64,000 nt of DNA from Holophagales bacterium (GCA_016714815.1 JADKBZ010000005.1:1-64000); one strand, 5' to 3'; shown: positions 54,771-64,000, numbered from the stretch's first letter. Made by a program: numbers and translations. Notes: generated from the letters alone by a model not told the origin.

Positions 54771-56988
54771 GATTTCGTCTCCATCATCCTCTCGAAGGCC
54801 TCCTCGGAGGCCTGCCTGAGCGACGAAACGGAAACGTCGAGGACGACATTCCCGCTCACGCTCAGACGGAGAGCGCCCTTCGTCACGCGACCGAGAAAGG
54901 CCGTCGGGACCCCGTACCGCCGGGCCGCCTCGAGAACGGCCTTCTCGTTCCCCGGGGGGAAGGAGACGACGACGCGGGGCGTCGACTCCGAAAAGAGGTA
55001 GACGGTCGGCAGGAGGGCCGTCTCGACGTTCAGGTCGGCCCCGAGCCCGTTCGGAATCGCCGCCTCGGCGAGCGCGACGCCGAGGCCCCCGTCGGAAACG
55101 TCGTGCGCCGAGGAGAGAACACCGTTGGCGGCCAGGTCGCAGAGGAGGTCGACCAGGGAGCGGACGGCGAGGAGATCGAGCCGGGGGCAGGGCCCCTCCT
55201 CGCGGCCGAGGACGGTCGCGAGGTACTCGCTCCGCCCGAGCTCGTCGCGGGTCTCTCCGAAGAGGGCGACGACGTCGTGCTCGGCGGCGAAGGCGTGCGG
55301 AACCGCGCGCGAAACGTCCTCGAGGAGGCCCACCATCCCGACGGTCGGCGTCGGGAGGATCGACTCCCCGTCGGTCTCGTTGTAGAGCGAGACGTTTCCC
55401 GACACGACGGGCGTCTCGAGAGCGCGGCAGGCGAGGGAGAGCCCCTTCACCGCCGCGGCGAGCTGGCCCATGATCTCGGGCCGCTCGGGGTTGCCGAAGT
55501 TGAGGCAGTCGGTGACGGCGAGCGGACGGGCCCCGTGCAGGCGACGTTCAGCGCCGCTTCGGCCACGGCGTGCGCGGCCCCGTGCATCGGGTCGGCAAAG
55601 CAGTAACGGGGGTTGACGTCGGCCGTGAGGGCGAGACCCTTCTGCGTCCCCTTCACGCGGAGGACGGCCGCGTCCCCGGCCGGGCCGAAGACGGTGTTCG
55701 TCCTCACGCTCCGGTCGTACTGGCGCCAGATCCAGGCCTTGCTGCAGAGGTTCGGCGAGGCGAGGAGGACGAGGAGGGCCGTCTTCTCGTCGGGCGCGCC
55801 GGAGAGGTCGATGCCCCCCTCGGTCGGCGCGAGCGGCTCGGCGATCGTGAAGGGCCGGCTGTAAACGGGCGCCTCGTCGACGAGCGGCGCGACGGGGAGG
55901 TCGGCGACGACCTGGCCGTACCAGTGGAGGACCATCCGCGGCTGGCCCGTCACCTCGCCGATCTCGGCGACGTCGAGGCCCCACTTCTCGAAGACCTCGA
56001 TGACCTCGCGCTCGCGCCCCTTCTTCGCCACGAGGAGCATCCGCTCCTGCGACTCGGAGAGCATCAGCTCGTAGGGCGACATCCCGGCCTCGCGCATCGG
56101 GACCTTGTCGAGGTCGAGGCGCATCCCGACGTCGCCGCGCGCGCACATCTCGAACGAGGACGACGTGAGCCCCGCGGCCCCCATGTCCTGGATGGCGACG
56201 ACGGCGTCTCCTTCGAGGACCTCCAGGACCGCCTCGAGGAGAAGCTTCTCGGCGAAAGGGTCGCCGACCTGGACCGTCGGGCGACGCTTGGCCTTCTCGT
56301 CGTCGAAGACGTCGGAGGCCATCGAGGCGCCGTGGATGCCGTCGCGGCCCGTCTTCGAGCCGGCGTAGAGGACCGGGTTGCCGACCCCTTCGGCTTTCGC
56401 CTTGAAGATCCGGTCGTGGCGGACGAGGCCGACCGCCATGACGTTCACGAGGATGTTCCCGTTGTACGAGGGGTGGAAGAAGGTCGACCCGCCGACGGTC
56501 GGGATGCCGATGCAGTTGCCGTAGCCGCCGACGCCGCGGACGACGCCGTCGACGAGCCCGTGCATCCGCGGCGCTTTCGGATCGCCGAAGAAGAGCGGGT
56601 CCAGGACGGCGATCGGGCGGGCGCCCATCGTGAAGATGTCCCTGAGGATCCCGCCGACCCCCGTCGCCGCCCCCTGATAGGGCTCGATGAACGACGGGTG
56701 GTTGTGCGACTCCATCTTGAAGACGACCGCGAGGCCGTCGCCGATGTCGACCGCCCCGGCGTTCTCGCCCGGCCCCTGGACGACGCGCTTCCCCTTGGTG
56801 GGGAGCTCGCGGAGGAAGACCTTCGACGACTTGTAGGAGCAGTGCTCGCTCCAGAGGGCCGAGAAGATGCCGAGCTCCACGAGGTTCGGCTCGCGGCCGA
56901 GCTCCGCGAGGATCCGGTCGAACTCCTCCCGGGTCAGCTTGTGCTCGGCGAGGAGCGCTGGGGTGATCGGCGGGGCGGTGAGTCCCAT
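54767..56988 (-). CDS. purL: phosphoribosylformylglycinamidine synthase II, one frameshift
   Basis: PurL (740 residues when repaired, normal for the small-PurL type) makes FGAM from FGAR, glutamine and ATP in purine synthesis together with PurQ/PurS. Text: FSALWSEHCSYKSSKVFLRE, MESHNHPSFIEPYQGAATGV, VGGYGNCIGIPTVGGS, IQDMGAAGLTSSSFEM, AHDVSDGGLGVALAEA. The frame breaks at about 55531: NVACTG should continue ARPLAVTDCLNFGNPE, restored by one extra C in the + strand C4 run. As PurL is needed for prototrophy, an assembly error is likely. The ATG at 56988 diverges from the aminotransferase gene. Confidence 0.95.
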
Positions 56989-57044
56989 GGCCCGGGAGTT
57001 TACCCGGGCCCTCCCGGCCGGCCGGCGAGGGTAACCTCCGCGGG

Positions 57045-58238
57045 ATGTTCTCGACGAGGACCCCCGCGCCGGGCCGGAACCGGCTGACGACGGCGCTCGA
57101 CGCCCATCCCCGCCCCGTCCTCGACCTGACGGCCACGAATCCGACGACGGCGGGGCTTCCCGTCGATCCTTCGCCGGCCCTGGCCCTCCTCGCCGACGGG
57201 AGGGGCGGCGTCTACTCCCCCGACCCCTGCGGGCTCCTCTCCGCACGGGAAGCGGTCTCGTCGTACTACGCCGGACGGGGCGTCGACGCCGGCCCCGGAC
57301 GGTTCGTCCTGACCGCCTCCTCGAGCGAGGCGTACGGCTGGCTCTTCAAGCTCCTCGCCGCGCCGGGAGACGCCGTCCTCGTGCCGGCCCCCAGCTATCC
57401 GCTCCTCGACGCCCTCGCGGCGCTCGAGGGGGTCGAGCTCGTCCGCTACCGCCTTCCCGCCGAGGATCGGTGGGCCGTCCACGCGGGCCTCGTCGAGGAG
57501 GCGGCCGACCGCGTCGCGGCGTCCGGACGGCGGGTGGCCGCGGTCGTCGTCGTGAACCCGAACAACCCGACCGGCACCTCGATCTCCCGCGCCGAGCTCG
57601 GCGCGCTCTCGTCGCTGGCGGCCCGGAGGGGGTTCGCGATCGTCTCCGACGAGGTCTTTCTCGACTACCGCTTAGAGGACCGGGCCGGCGACGTGAGGGT
57701 CGCCGCGGCCGGGGCGGAGGGCGCGGGAGAGGCGCTCGTCTTCTCCCTCGGCGGGCTCTCGAAGGCGGCCGCCTTGCCTCAGCTGAAGCTCGGGTGGATC
57801 CTCGCGGGCGGCCCCGCCCCGCTCCTCGCCGAGGCGCTCGAGCGGCTGGCCTGGATCGCCGACTCGTACCTCTCCGTCGCCTCCCCCGTCCAGCTCGCGC
57901 TCCCGGGGCTCCTCGCCTGGGGCGACGGGGCGGCCGGCGCGCTTCGCGCCCGTCTCCTCTCGAACCATGCGACGCTCGTCGAGGGGCTCTCCGCGCTTCC
58001 CGAGGTAACGGTCGCGCCGCTTTCGGCCGGCTGGTCCGCCGTCGTCCGGCTCCCGGCGGTCGAGCCCGAGGAAGGGCTCGCGCTCCGGCTCCTGGAAGAA
58101 GAAGACATGCTCGTCCACCCCGGCTACTTCTTCGATTTCCCCCGCGAGGCGTACGTCGTCCTCTCTCTCCTGCCGGAAAAGGCGACGTTTCGCGAAGGGA
58201 TCCGGCGCCTCGCGCGCGGGCTCCGCGCCTGGCGCTGA
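57045..58238 (+). CDS. PLP-dependent class I/II aminotransferase
   Basis: This 397-residue fold-type I enzyme has the conserved VVNPNNPTGTSIS and AIVSDEVFLDYRLEDRAG (Asp and Tyr contacting PLP). The Schiff-base Lys is in SLGGLSKAAALPQLKLGW, and a C-terminal Arg-containing region follows (VLSLLPEKATFREGIRRLAR). It probably transaminates an aromatic or branched amino acid; the substrate is not determined by the motif set. Confidence 0.93.
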   Translation: MFSTRTPAPGRNRLTTALDAHPRPVLDLTATNPTTAGLPVDPSPALALLADGRGGVYSPDPCGLLSAREAVSSYYAGRGVDAGPGRFVLTASSSEAYGWLFKLLAAPGDAVLVPAPSYPLLDALAALEGVELVRYRLPAEDRWAVHAGLVEEAADRVAASGRRVAAVVVVNPNNPTGTSISRAELGALSSLAARRGFAIVSDEVFLDYRLEDRAGDVRVAAAGAEGAGEALVFSLGGLSKAAALPQLKLGWILAGGPAPLLAEALERLAWIADSYLSVASPVQLALPGLLAWGDGAAGALRARLLSNHATLVEGLSALPEVTVAPLSAGWSAVVRLPAVEPEEGLALRLLEEEDMLVHPGYFFDFPREAYVVLSLLPEKATFREGIRRLARGLRAWR

Positions 58239-58288
58239 GCCGCCCGGAGCAGGTCCGGACGCGGCGCCACTTCGGCGTCCGTTCGGCG

Positions 58289-59338
58289 TCACTTCGGCTT
58301 CGGCTTCGGCCTCGGCGCGGCACCCTTGCCCTTCGGAGCCTTGGTCGGCGCGGGCGTCGGGGCGGGGGCCTTCGGCAGAACGAGGAGCTCGAGCGTCGAG
58401 CGTTGCACTTCCCAGTCCGCCTTCTTCCAGATCTCCCCGCGCGCCCGGTCCGCCTTGCCGGTGCGGCGGACGGCGGCCACGGCGAGGAGGAGCCGCCCCT
58501 CGCTTTCGAGAGGGAGCGACACCCCTCCCTGCGCGTCGGCGTGGAGGGCGGCGGGTGCCTCGGTTCCCGGCACATAGGCCCGGACGACCGCACCCGGAGC
58601 GGGCTTGCCGTCGAGGAGGACCGAGGCCGTGAGAATCGTCCCGGCCCGGAGCGGGAGGGGCGGGACCCCCGCGACGATCTCGAGCGGCAGGCCGAGCGGC
58701 TCGTCCAGCCCGGCGGCCGGATCCGCCGTGACGGCCGACCGCGGCAGCGGGAGGATCCCCGCGAAGGCCCGGGCGTTCTCCACGGCGACGATCTTCGCCG
58801 CCTTCTTCGTCTCCTTCTTCTTCGTTCGCTCGGCGAGGGCAACCGTCGCTCCCGCCTCCCGGAGGAAGACCTCGAACTCCGTCGCCTCCACCGTTCGGGC
58901 CTCGGGCGAAAGGAGAACCCCGAGCGTCGCCAGACCCTGCCCCGCCCAGGTTGCTTCGAGGCGCGTCACGGCCCCGTCGGCCTTCGCCGAGGTGAGCGGC
59001 AGGGGGCGGCCCGAGCCGAGCCGGACGAACGACCGGTCGATCCGTTCGGGGGCGATCGCGCTCCCCGGTTCGGGATAGCGCGCACCGGTCGTCAGCTCGA
59101 CGAGGGAGCTGTCGCCCGAGAGGGCCGTCGGAAACGGAAGGGGGGCCGGCGGCGCCGGCGGGCGGGACGGGCGGGCTCCCCGGCGGACCGGCGGAGCGGC
59201 CTTCACGACGCTCTGCGGCAGGACGGGGTGAAGCCACGTTTCGGCGGCCGAAGCCGGCACCGCGAGCGTGGCGAGCACCATTGCGATCGCCAGGCCGGCC
59301 TTCGAGCGGAGCGCGTCGCTCCCGTCCCTCTCCGTCAT
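58289..59338 (-). CDS. exported DUF4198-like protein
   Basis: The ~349-residue precursor (signal KAGLAIAMVLATLAVPASAA) contains ETWLHPVLPQSV at the mature N-terminus, a Pro-rich stretch, LGLPLEIVAGVPPLPLRAG and VLLDGKPAPGAVVRAYVPG. These resemble DUF4198 proteins (Co/Ni uptake-associated, beta-sandwich). It ends in a Pro/Lys-rich tail (APRPKPKPK). A GTG at 59341 is an alternative start. The assignment is moderate: the shared features are the LDG-K-P repeat-like strand and the ETWLHP start. Confidence 0.6.
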   Translation of the reverse strand: MTERDGSDALRSKAGLAIAMVLATLAVPASAAETWLHPVLPQSVVKAAPPVRRGARPSRPPAPPAPLPFPTALSGDSSLVELTTGARYPEPGSAIAPERIDRSFVRLGSGRPLPLTSAKADGAVTRLEATWAGQGLATLGVLLSPEARTVEATEFEVFLREAGATVALAERTKKKETKKAAKIVAVENARAFAGILPLPRSAVTADPAAGLDEPLGLPLEIVAGVPPLPLRAGTILTASVLLDGKPAPGAVVRAYVPGTEAPAALHADAQGGVSLPLESEGRLLLAVAAVRRTGKADRARGEIWKKADWEVQRSTLELLVLPKAPAPTPAPTKAPKGKGAAPRPKPKPK

Positions 59339-59341
59339 CAC

Positions 59342-59689
59342 TCTCTCCTCCCCGAACCGGCGGTGATTCTAGGAGACTGTCGTCGAATGCCAGCTTCCGC
59401 CTCTGACCGTCGCGCCTTCCCATCGCGCCCCTGGCACGCCTCGGGGTCCTCGTCGGAGCTCGGACGGCCCTGGCTGAACCGCGGGGCGATGACGAGGATC
59501 CGGGGCCCGCTTCTCCATCTCCTTGCCGGCCTCGGGACCACGAGACCGTCCGGCTGGTCGGGGGGGGAGCGGAGGGCAGTCTCCGACGACCAGGACCTTC
59601 GCATCTCATCCGGGGTAGGCACTCGACCGCCTCCCACGACGGCGCTTCGGCATCACCCCCGCCGCGTATCGGCGCCCGGACGCGGCGTC
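59342..59689. other. 348-bp interval without a recognised gene
   Basis: Between the DUF4198-like gene (starting on minus at 59338) and the stop of the MBL hydrolase (59690), the frames carry no recognisable motif and have low-complexity Arg/Pro content. The promoter of the DUF4198-like gene is expected near 59345-59400. Confidence 0.5.
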
Positions 59690-60672
59690 CTAGCTCCCGC
59701 CGCAGAGGCGCGCGAGCCTCTTCTCGTCTCCCCTGAGGACCGAGCCGACGTAGTAGTCCGCCAGGGAACGGACGAACCCGGCGTCCTCTCCGGCGAGGAG
59801 GCTCCCGGCGTCCTTCATCCAGCCCTCGACGCACGCTTCCTTCTCCAGCGGGGAGCTCGCGCACGAGAGGAGGCGGCCGAAGGCGGTTCGGTAGGTCTCG
59901 AACGCCGGGCGCGTCATCGGCGCGCCATGTCCGGGGACGAGGAGGCGGAAGTCCGTCGTCGAAAGGGGCTCGAGCCCCGCCTCCCAGCGAGCCGGACAGG
60001 CCGTGTCGAGGAAGGGGACGGGGAGCGTGACGAGGTCACCCGCGACGAGGACGCGCGTGGCGGGATCGAAGATCCAGACGTCGCCTTCGGTCACCGCGCG
60101 GGTCTCGAGGTGGAGCTCCAGGCGGCGGCCGGCGATCTCCCGCTGGCCCGAGGAGGTGACGACCTCGTCGGGACCGAGGGCACGGCCCGAGCCGATGCGG
60201 GCCACCTCGTCGCGCCACCTGGGGGGGCCCTGGCGATCATCTCCAGGAGCTGTGCCCGATAGGTCGCCAGGAAGCCCTTCAGGGCGCCGTCGATCGCGGA
60301 GCTGGCGTAGACCCGGACCGACGGGTAGGCAGCCTTCACGGCCGGGTTCCCGCCGACGTGGTCGAGATGCCAGTGGGTGTTGACGACGGCCTTCACCGGG
60401 AGGCCGGTCGCGCGAGCGGCCTCGATCACCTTCTTCGCGTGTTCGGCATGGCGCCCCGTGTCGACGACGACGAGGCCGCCTCTTCCGCGGAGGATCACGG
60501 TATTGCCGTCCGGCTGGCGGCCCGGAACGAAGCGCCCCGGAACGAGCTCCACGCCGGAGGCGATCTCCGCGGCGGGCACGGCTCGCGCGGCAACGACGGC
60601 GAGGAGGGCGAGGGCGAGCGGAGCGAACGACGGAGAGGACCGGCGCATCGAGGCCTCCTTCGGCGTCGCCAT
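59690..60672 (-). CDS. exported metallo-beta-lactamase-fold hydrolase, one frameshift
   Basis: The 327-residue precursor (when repaired) has signal peptide FAPLALALLAVVAARAVPAA, the zinc motif VVNTHWHLDHVGGNP (HxHxDH) and, in the second half, LVAGDLVTLPVPF (bridging Asp) and LVPGHGAPMTR (last His). The frame breaks in a G7 run at 60221-60227: LLEMIAR should continue APPRWRDEVARIGSGRALG. GAGGAGG precedes the ATG at 60672. It is the last gene of the sigma-factor operon. Possible activity: lactonase or glyoxalase-II-like; unresolved. Confidence 0.85.
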
Positions 60673-60682
60673 CTTGTCCTCC

Positions 60683-61105
60683 TCACCCGTCCGCTCCAGG
60701 GCGGGAGTCGCCCGACCCCGGGACGCGCGCGGGCTCCGCGATGCGGCCGAAGCCCTCGCCGCTGCGAGACGTCGGCGCGTCGCGACGAGGAACCGGCTGG
60801 AAGCCGGGACAGGGAGACCGACGGCCCACGAGCCCGGCGGCCACCGCCACGAGGAAGCGGACGAGGAGGCCCGGGAACGCGGCGGCCGCCGCGGTGACGA
60901 GCAGGACGGCGACGCCGCCCCACGTGCCGGCCAGCCCGGTGGCGGCCGCGCACGCGAGAACGAACCAATAGAGGCGCATAAGGCGGCTCCCCGCGCGCAG
61001 CTCCCGGGGTTCCGCGGCCCGCGCCGCGACCCGCGCGGGAAAGAACGGGGAGAGACGGGGACGCGGGAGCGTCGCCAGCGCCCGGAGGGGATCTTCGGAC
61101 TTCAT
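60683..61105 (-). CDS. putative anti-sigma factor/membrane partner
   Basis: The 140-residue protein begins MKSEDPLRALATLPRPRLSP, a cytoplasmic N-terminus. It has two hydrophobic segments (LYWFVLACAAATGLAGTW, VAVLLVTAAAAAFPGLLVRF) and a Ser/Gly/Arg-rich tail. Overlap with the sigma gene (ATGA) and membrane topology suggest it holds the sigma factor, although no zinc-type anti-sigma (HxxxCxxC) motif is visible. Call is by context. Confidence 0.55.
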   Translation of the reverse strand: MKSEDPLRALATLPRPRLSPFFPARVAARAAEPRELRAGSRLMRLYWFVLACAAATGLAGTWGGVAVLLVTAAAAAFPGLLVRFLVAVAAGLVGRRSPCPGFQPVPRRDAPTSRSGEGFGRIAEPARVPGSGDSRPGADG

Positions 61106-61613
61106 CGGCCGGCTCCTTTCGCCTCGAGGACGCGGAGGATCCGCTCGCGCGCCCGGAACAGGTACGACTTGACGGTGTTCGGCGGGGCGCCCAGCAGGGC
61201 GCCGATCTCGGCCACGGACGCCTCCTGCCAGTAGTGCAGGTAGACGACCGTCCGGTAGAGGTCGGGCAGCGCCTCGACCGCTTCTCCACGGTCGCCCGCC
61301 CGCCCGGGCGGCAGGCGGGCGGTCAGCGAAGGCCCCGGCGCGCCGACAGCGGCTTCGTCCGGTTCACGGCGACCGACCAGGCGATCCGGTAGAGCCAGGT
61401 GGAGAAGCGGGCCTCCCCACGGAACTGCCCGAGGCGCTCGTGCGCGCGCAGGAAGACGTCCTGGACCACCTCCTCCGCGTCGGCGCCTCGGAACGGCCCG
61501 AGGATGGAGGCGACGAGCCGCAGGACCCTCGGCCCGTTGCGCTCGACGAGCTCCCGGAAGTCCGCGGGATCGCGGGCCTTCAGGTAGCGCTCGACGAGCT
61601 CCTCGTCGGTCAC
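61102..61613 (-). CDS. ECF sigma factor, one frameshift
   Basis: When repaired the protein is 170 residues. Region 2 reads ADFRELVERNGPRVLRLVAS, ADAEEVVQDVFLRAHERLGQ and FSTWLYRIAWSVAVNRTK. Region 4 reads ALPDLYRTVVYLHYWQEASV, AEIGALLGAPPNTVKSYLFR and ARERILRVLE. The frame breaks near 61332: RRG should continue PSLTARLPPGRAGDRGEAVE, which needs one extra G on the + strand. The GTG start at 61613 overlaps the stop of the upstream gene by 4 bp; the putative anti-sigma gene follows with overlap. Confidence 0.9.
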
Positions 61614-62026
61614 GAAGGGCGTGTCACGCGGTAGTGGAGGAAGAGTCCGAGGCCGACGAAGACCGGGATGATCCCCATCGACCAGACGCGGTTGTGGTAC
61701 GGCTCGCCCGAGAGGAAGAGCGCGAGCGTCACGCCGACGCCCCCGAGGAGCAGGATGGCGCCGGCGCCGAGCGCCCAGCGGGGGTTCACGCGGTCGGCGA
61801 GCGCGAGGGTCTCGGCGAAGCGGCGGGCATCGGCCTGGTCGTAGTCGGGCAGCTCGGGCATCGGGAGCCCCTTCTCCATCGCGACGAGGCGTTCCTTCTG
61901 GATCACCTCGAGGCGAATCCGGTAGCGCTGGAGGTTCTGGTGCCTCAGGACGAGGACGAAGGCCGCGACGAGCGCCGTGATGAGGATGCCCGGGAGAGTC
62001 CTCGCGAGAAAGATCCCAGCGTCCAT
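61610..62026 (-). CDS. DUF6249-like membrane protein
   Basis: The 138-residue protein has an N-terminal helix (ILITALVAAFVLVLRHQNLQ), a cytoplasmic basic/charged region (YRIRLEVIQKERLVAMEKGL) and two C-terminal helices (ALGAGAILLLGGVGVTLALF, VWSMGIIPVFVGLGLFLHYR). The LVAMEKGLPMPE segment is typical of DUF6249 proteins found next to ECF sigma genes. AGAGGAG precedes the ATG at 62026. Confidence 0.75.
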   Translation of the reverse strand: MDAGIFLARTLPGILITALVAAFVLVLRHQNLQRYRIRLEVIQKERLVAMEKGLPMPELPDYDQADARRFAETLALADRVNPRWALGAGAILLLGGVGVTLALFLSGEPYHNRVWSMGIIPVFVGLGLFLHYRVTRPS

Positions 62027-62028
62027 GT

Positions 62029-63300
62029 TCAGCTCCTCTTCCGGAGGGCCCACGTCTCGGCGCAGAGGAAGCGCGCCTGCCCGCGGGCGTCCCGCACGAT
62101 GATGAACGACTCGAGCTGCCCCGCACCCTTCGCCCGAAAGCGGTCGTTGCCGACGCACTCCGCCGGAAACGCCTTCCCTCCGACGCGGATGACGAGGTGC
62201 CCCCCGTCTTCCACGAGCTCGACCGCGGGGAGGAAGGTGCCGTTCGCGTAGGTCCCCGTGACGCCCGCGCGCAGCTCTGGCGAGAGCTCGACGACCCCGG
62301 CAGGCACCTCGGGCTCCTTCAGCTCGGCGAGCTCGCGCGCCGCGGCGAAGGCCGCCGACGACATCGTCGCGCCGGTGCGGTTCGCGAGGATCGCGACGGC
62401 GGCCCGCTGGTCCGGGAGGAAGAGGAACGTGCTCCCGTAGCCGCTGCGCGCGCCGGCGTGGAGGAGGACCCTCGCCCCGCGGCGCTCGTCTCGGATGAGC
62501 CCGTACCCGTAAGAGCGCCCCTGCGCCGGGATGGCGACGCGGGCCTTCCCGAGCCGCTCCAGGGTCTCGGCCGGGAGCGACGACAGGAATCGGCCGAGCT
62601 CCTCGACGTTCGTGAAGAGCGAACCCGGCGGGTAGTTTCCCGCGTGCTCGGCGATCGGCCGGATGATTCCGGCCTTGTCGTGGCCGAGCGCCACGGGGCG
62701 GGTGAACGCCTCGAGCGGCCGGAAGGTCGACTCGGCCATTCCCGCCGGCTCGAGGACGAGGGAGCGGATCGCCGCGCTGAGGGCTGCCTGGCCGCCTGGG
62801 CGATCGCGGCGCCGGCGAGGACGTACCCGGGGTTCGCGTACGAGAAGACCTCGCCGGGAGAGGCGAAGAGCGCCTCGTCGGTCCAGCCGGTGACCCGCGC
62901 CAGGCGCCGACTCGTCGAGGGGCCCGGTCTGCGGCGCATCCTCGGCGAGGCCCGCGGTGTGGGTGAGGAGCTGCTCGAGCGTCACGGCTCCGAGTGCCGG
63001 GGCGAGGCCGGGCACGACGTCGCCGATCGGCCCGTCCAGGCGGAGCGCCCCCTGGTCGACGAGACGGAGCGCGGCGAGCGCGACGAAGAGCTTGGTCGTG
63101 GAGCCGAGGCGGAAGAGCGGGGGACGCCTCTCGACGCTGCAGACTCGAACGCCTTCGGCGAACGACGCGGCCACCAGGGCCACCCCCGGGACGCCGCCGC
63201 TCTTCATCGATCGCTCGATCTCCCGCTCTGCGCTCTCGAAGGAGGCGGCGCGCAGAGGGAACGTGGCCAGGAGCAGGAGGATCGTCAGAAATCGCTTCAT
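62029..63300 (-). CDS. serine beta-lactamase-like hydrolase, two compensating frameshifts
   Basis: The 423-residue exported enzyme (signal RFLTILLLLATFPLRAAS) has the class C SxxK motif in FRLGSTTKLFVALAALRL. The YxN motif lies in an alternative frame (VFSYANPGYVLAGAAIAQ). Later text: GMAESTFRPLEAFTRPVALG and SGYGSTFLFLPDQRAAVAIL. The frame leaves at about 62912 (one extra or two missing bases) and returns at about 62790. The enclosed 120 bp reads correctly in the other frame, which argues for sequencing errors. AAGGGGG precedes the ATG at 63300. Likely an esterase or DD-peptidase relative. Confidence 0.82.
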   Translation of the reverse strand: MKRFLTILLLLATFPLRAASFESAEREIERSMKSGGVPGVALVAASFAEGVRVCSVERRPPLFRLGSTTKLFVALAALRLVDQGALRLDGPIGDVVPGLAPALGAVTLEQLLTHTAGLAEDAPQTGPLDESAPGAGHRLDRRGALRLSRRGLLVREPRVRPRRRRDRPGGQAALSAAIRSLVLEPAGMAESTFRPLEAFTRPVALGHDKAGIIRPIAEHAGNYPPGSLFTNVEELGRFLSSLPAETLERLGKARVAIPAQGRSYGYGLIRDERRGARVLLHAGARSGYGSTFLFLPDQRAAVAILANRTGATMSSAAFAAARELAELKEPEVPAGVVELSPELRAGVTGTYANGTFLPAVELVEDGGHLVIRVGGKAFPAECVGNDRFRAKGAGQLESFIIVRDARGQARFLCAETWALRKRS

Positions 63301-63553
63301 TCCCCCTTGGACAGGACCAACCACCTGGCGGTTGCGGCCGGTCGCGAAGGGATGCCCCGCCAGACTGGTCCGGGTGCCCGTGACGAGGCCGCCTCGGGGC
63401 GGCCGGTCGTCCGACGGAGACGGGGACCCTTCACCCGCCGAGGGCGCGGCGGCATCGCCAGCGTTGCCGGCCTTCATTTCCGCGGCCGGGACGACCGCCG
63501 AGTCGATGCGTGGCCTGCGCGGCCTGGCGGCAGGGAGCCCCTAGAATCGAGGC

Positions 63554-64000
63554 ATGGCGCGCGGCACCGAGGCTCCCCGTTCCCGCGCCCGGCGCCGGAT
63601 CGCCCTGCTGGTTCTCGGCGGCCTGCTGCTCCTTCCCGTGGCCGCCGTCCTCCTCTTCCGCCTCCCCCCGGTCCAGGAACGCCTCCTGACCGCGACGCTT
63701 CGGAGAGCCGGGGAAGCGAGCGGCCTCTCTCTCCGGGCGAAGTCCCTCTCCGTCGACCCGCTCGGCGGGAAAGTCCGGCTCCGGGGGCTCGTCGTAGCCG
63801 CTGCGGGTGCGCCCCCTTTCCTGACGGTCGAAGCGGCCGACGCCGACGTCGACCTCCGGCAGGCGGTCCGCCGCCGGCTCCACCTCCGGCGGCTCTCGCT
63901 CCGGGGAGTACGGATCGACCTCGGCGCGCCGCTTCCCGCACCGAAGAAGAACGCGAACGACTCGACGTTCCTCTCCTCGGTCGACGTCGACGAGATCGAC
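63554..64000 (+). CDS. AsmA/TamB-like membrane-anchored protein, 5' part (runs off edge)
   Basis: A frame starts at ATG 63554 and is open to the right edge (149 codons). The N-terminus is a basic leader followed by an anchor (RRIALLVLGGLLLLPVAAVL). Then come LPPVQERLLTATLRRAGEAS, SLRAKSLSVDPLGGKVRLRG and AADADVDLRQAVRRRLHLRR, the start of the repeated beta-strand array of AsmA/TamB/DUF748 proteins that span the periplasm and help lipid or protein transport. The remainder is outside the window. Confidence 0.75.
   Translation, partial: MARGTEAPRSRARRRIALLVLGGLLLLPVAAVLLFRLPPVQERLLTATLRRAGEASGLSLRAKSLSVDPLGGKVRLRGLVVAAAGAPPFLTVEAADADVDLRQAVRRRLHLRRLSLRGVRIDLGAPLPAPKKNANDSTFLSSVDVDEID

Noticed and set aside
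55531..55534. Programmed frameshift in purL
   Set aside because: No slippery heptamer or downstream structure typical of programmed sites, and similar single-base losses recur in unrelated genes nearby.
59338..59637. A 99-codon minus-strand frame upstream of the DUF4198-like gene
   Set aside because: Low complexity, no ribosome-binding site and no recognisable family.

Overview
The window is a GC-rich (roughly 70 %) Gram-negative bacterial chromosome segment. The gene content fits Acidobacteriota best: an M2 (ACE-type) dipeptidase, Ser/Thr kinases fused to TolB-like propellers, a Reg_prop/Y_Y_Y sensor kinase, many GT-C membrane glycosyltransferases, a haem-protein fusion and an ADP-heptose (LPS core) operon. 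This assignment is inferred from gene families; no 16S rRNA or ribosomal protein is present. The sequence looks like a draft or metagenomic assembly. A poly-G tract sits at about 4.9-5.2 kb, and several conserved genes (purL, an ECF sigma factor, the M2 peptidase, an MBL hydrolase, a kinase) each lack a single base, mostly beside G/C runs.

Layout. 1-8.4 kb is a decayed accessory region. It holds three damaged copies of a NERD/UvrD-type helicase gene, a BrnT-type toxin-antitoxin pair, the remnant of an ATP-binding regulator with EGI/EGV tetrapeptide repeats, an antitoxin with a truncated ParE, a RhuM-family gene, a nucleotidyltransferase pair and a Fic gene with a palindromic operator. 8.5-20.1 kb is chromosomal backbone: pssA, an envelope-protein cluster made of a duplicated two-gene cassette plus a beta-barrel, a GNAT enzyme, an M16 peptidase pair (one lacking the zinc motif), DUF350 plus a transglutaminase-like protein, and metK behind an S-box (SAM-I type) riboswitch. 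20.1-20.9 kb is an imperfect inverted repeat with a REPIN-like core, and a relative of that core recurs at 49.8-50.0 kb.

20.9-34.6 kb carries a thioesterase, the M2 peptidase, an S15/CocE hydrolase, several polytopic membrane proteins (probable GT-C glycosyltransferases) and a type IIA topoisomerase B subunit. 34.6-45.6 kb is a signalling and quality-control block: two Ser/Thr kinases, a HIT protein, an HtrA-like protease, a large sensor histidine kinase and an alpha/beta hydrolase. 45.7-48.2 kb encodes a protein with a large beta-rich ectodomain, a proline-rich linker and a three-haem cytochrome tail. tRNA-Arg(CCG) and tRNA-His(GTG) follow.

50.0-57.0 kb is a tight seven-gene operon on the minus strand (purL, redoxin, TlpA-like thioredoxin, gmhB, an unrecognised gene, hldE, gmhA), with mostly 4-bp overlaps. 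It couples ADP-heptose synthesis to redox and purine genes. 57-64 kb has an aminotransferase, a DUF4198-like protein, a five-gene operon (serine hydrolase, membrane protein, ECF sigma factor, putative anti-sigma, MBL hydrolase) and the start of an AsmA/TamB-like gene that runs off the right edge.
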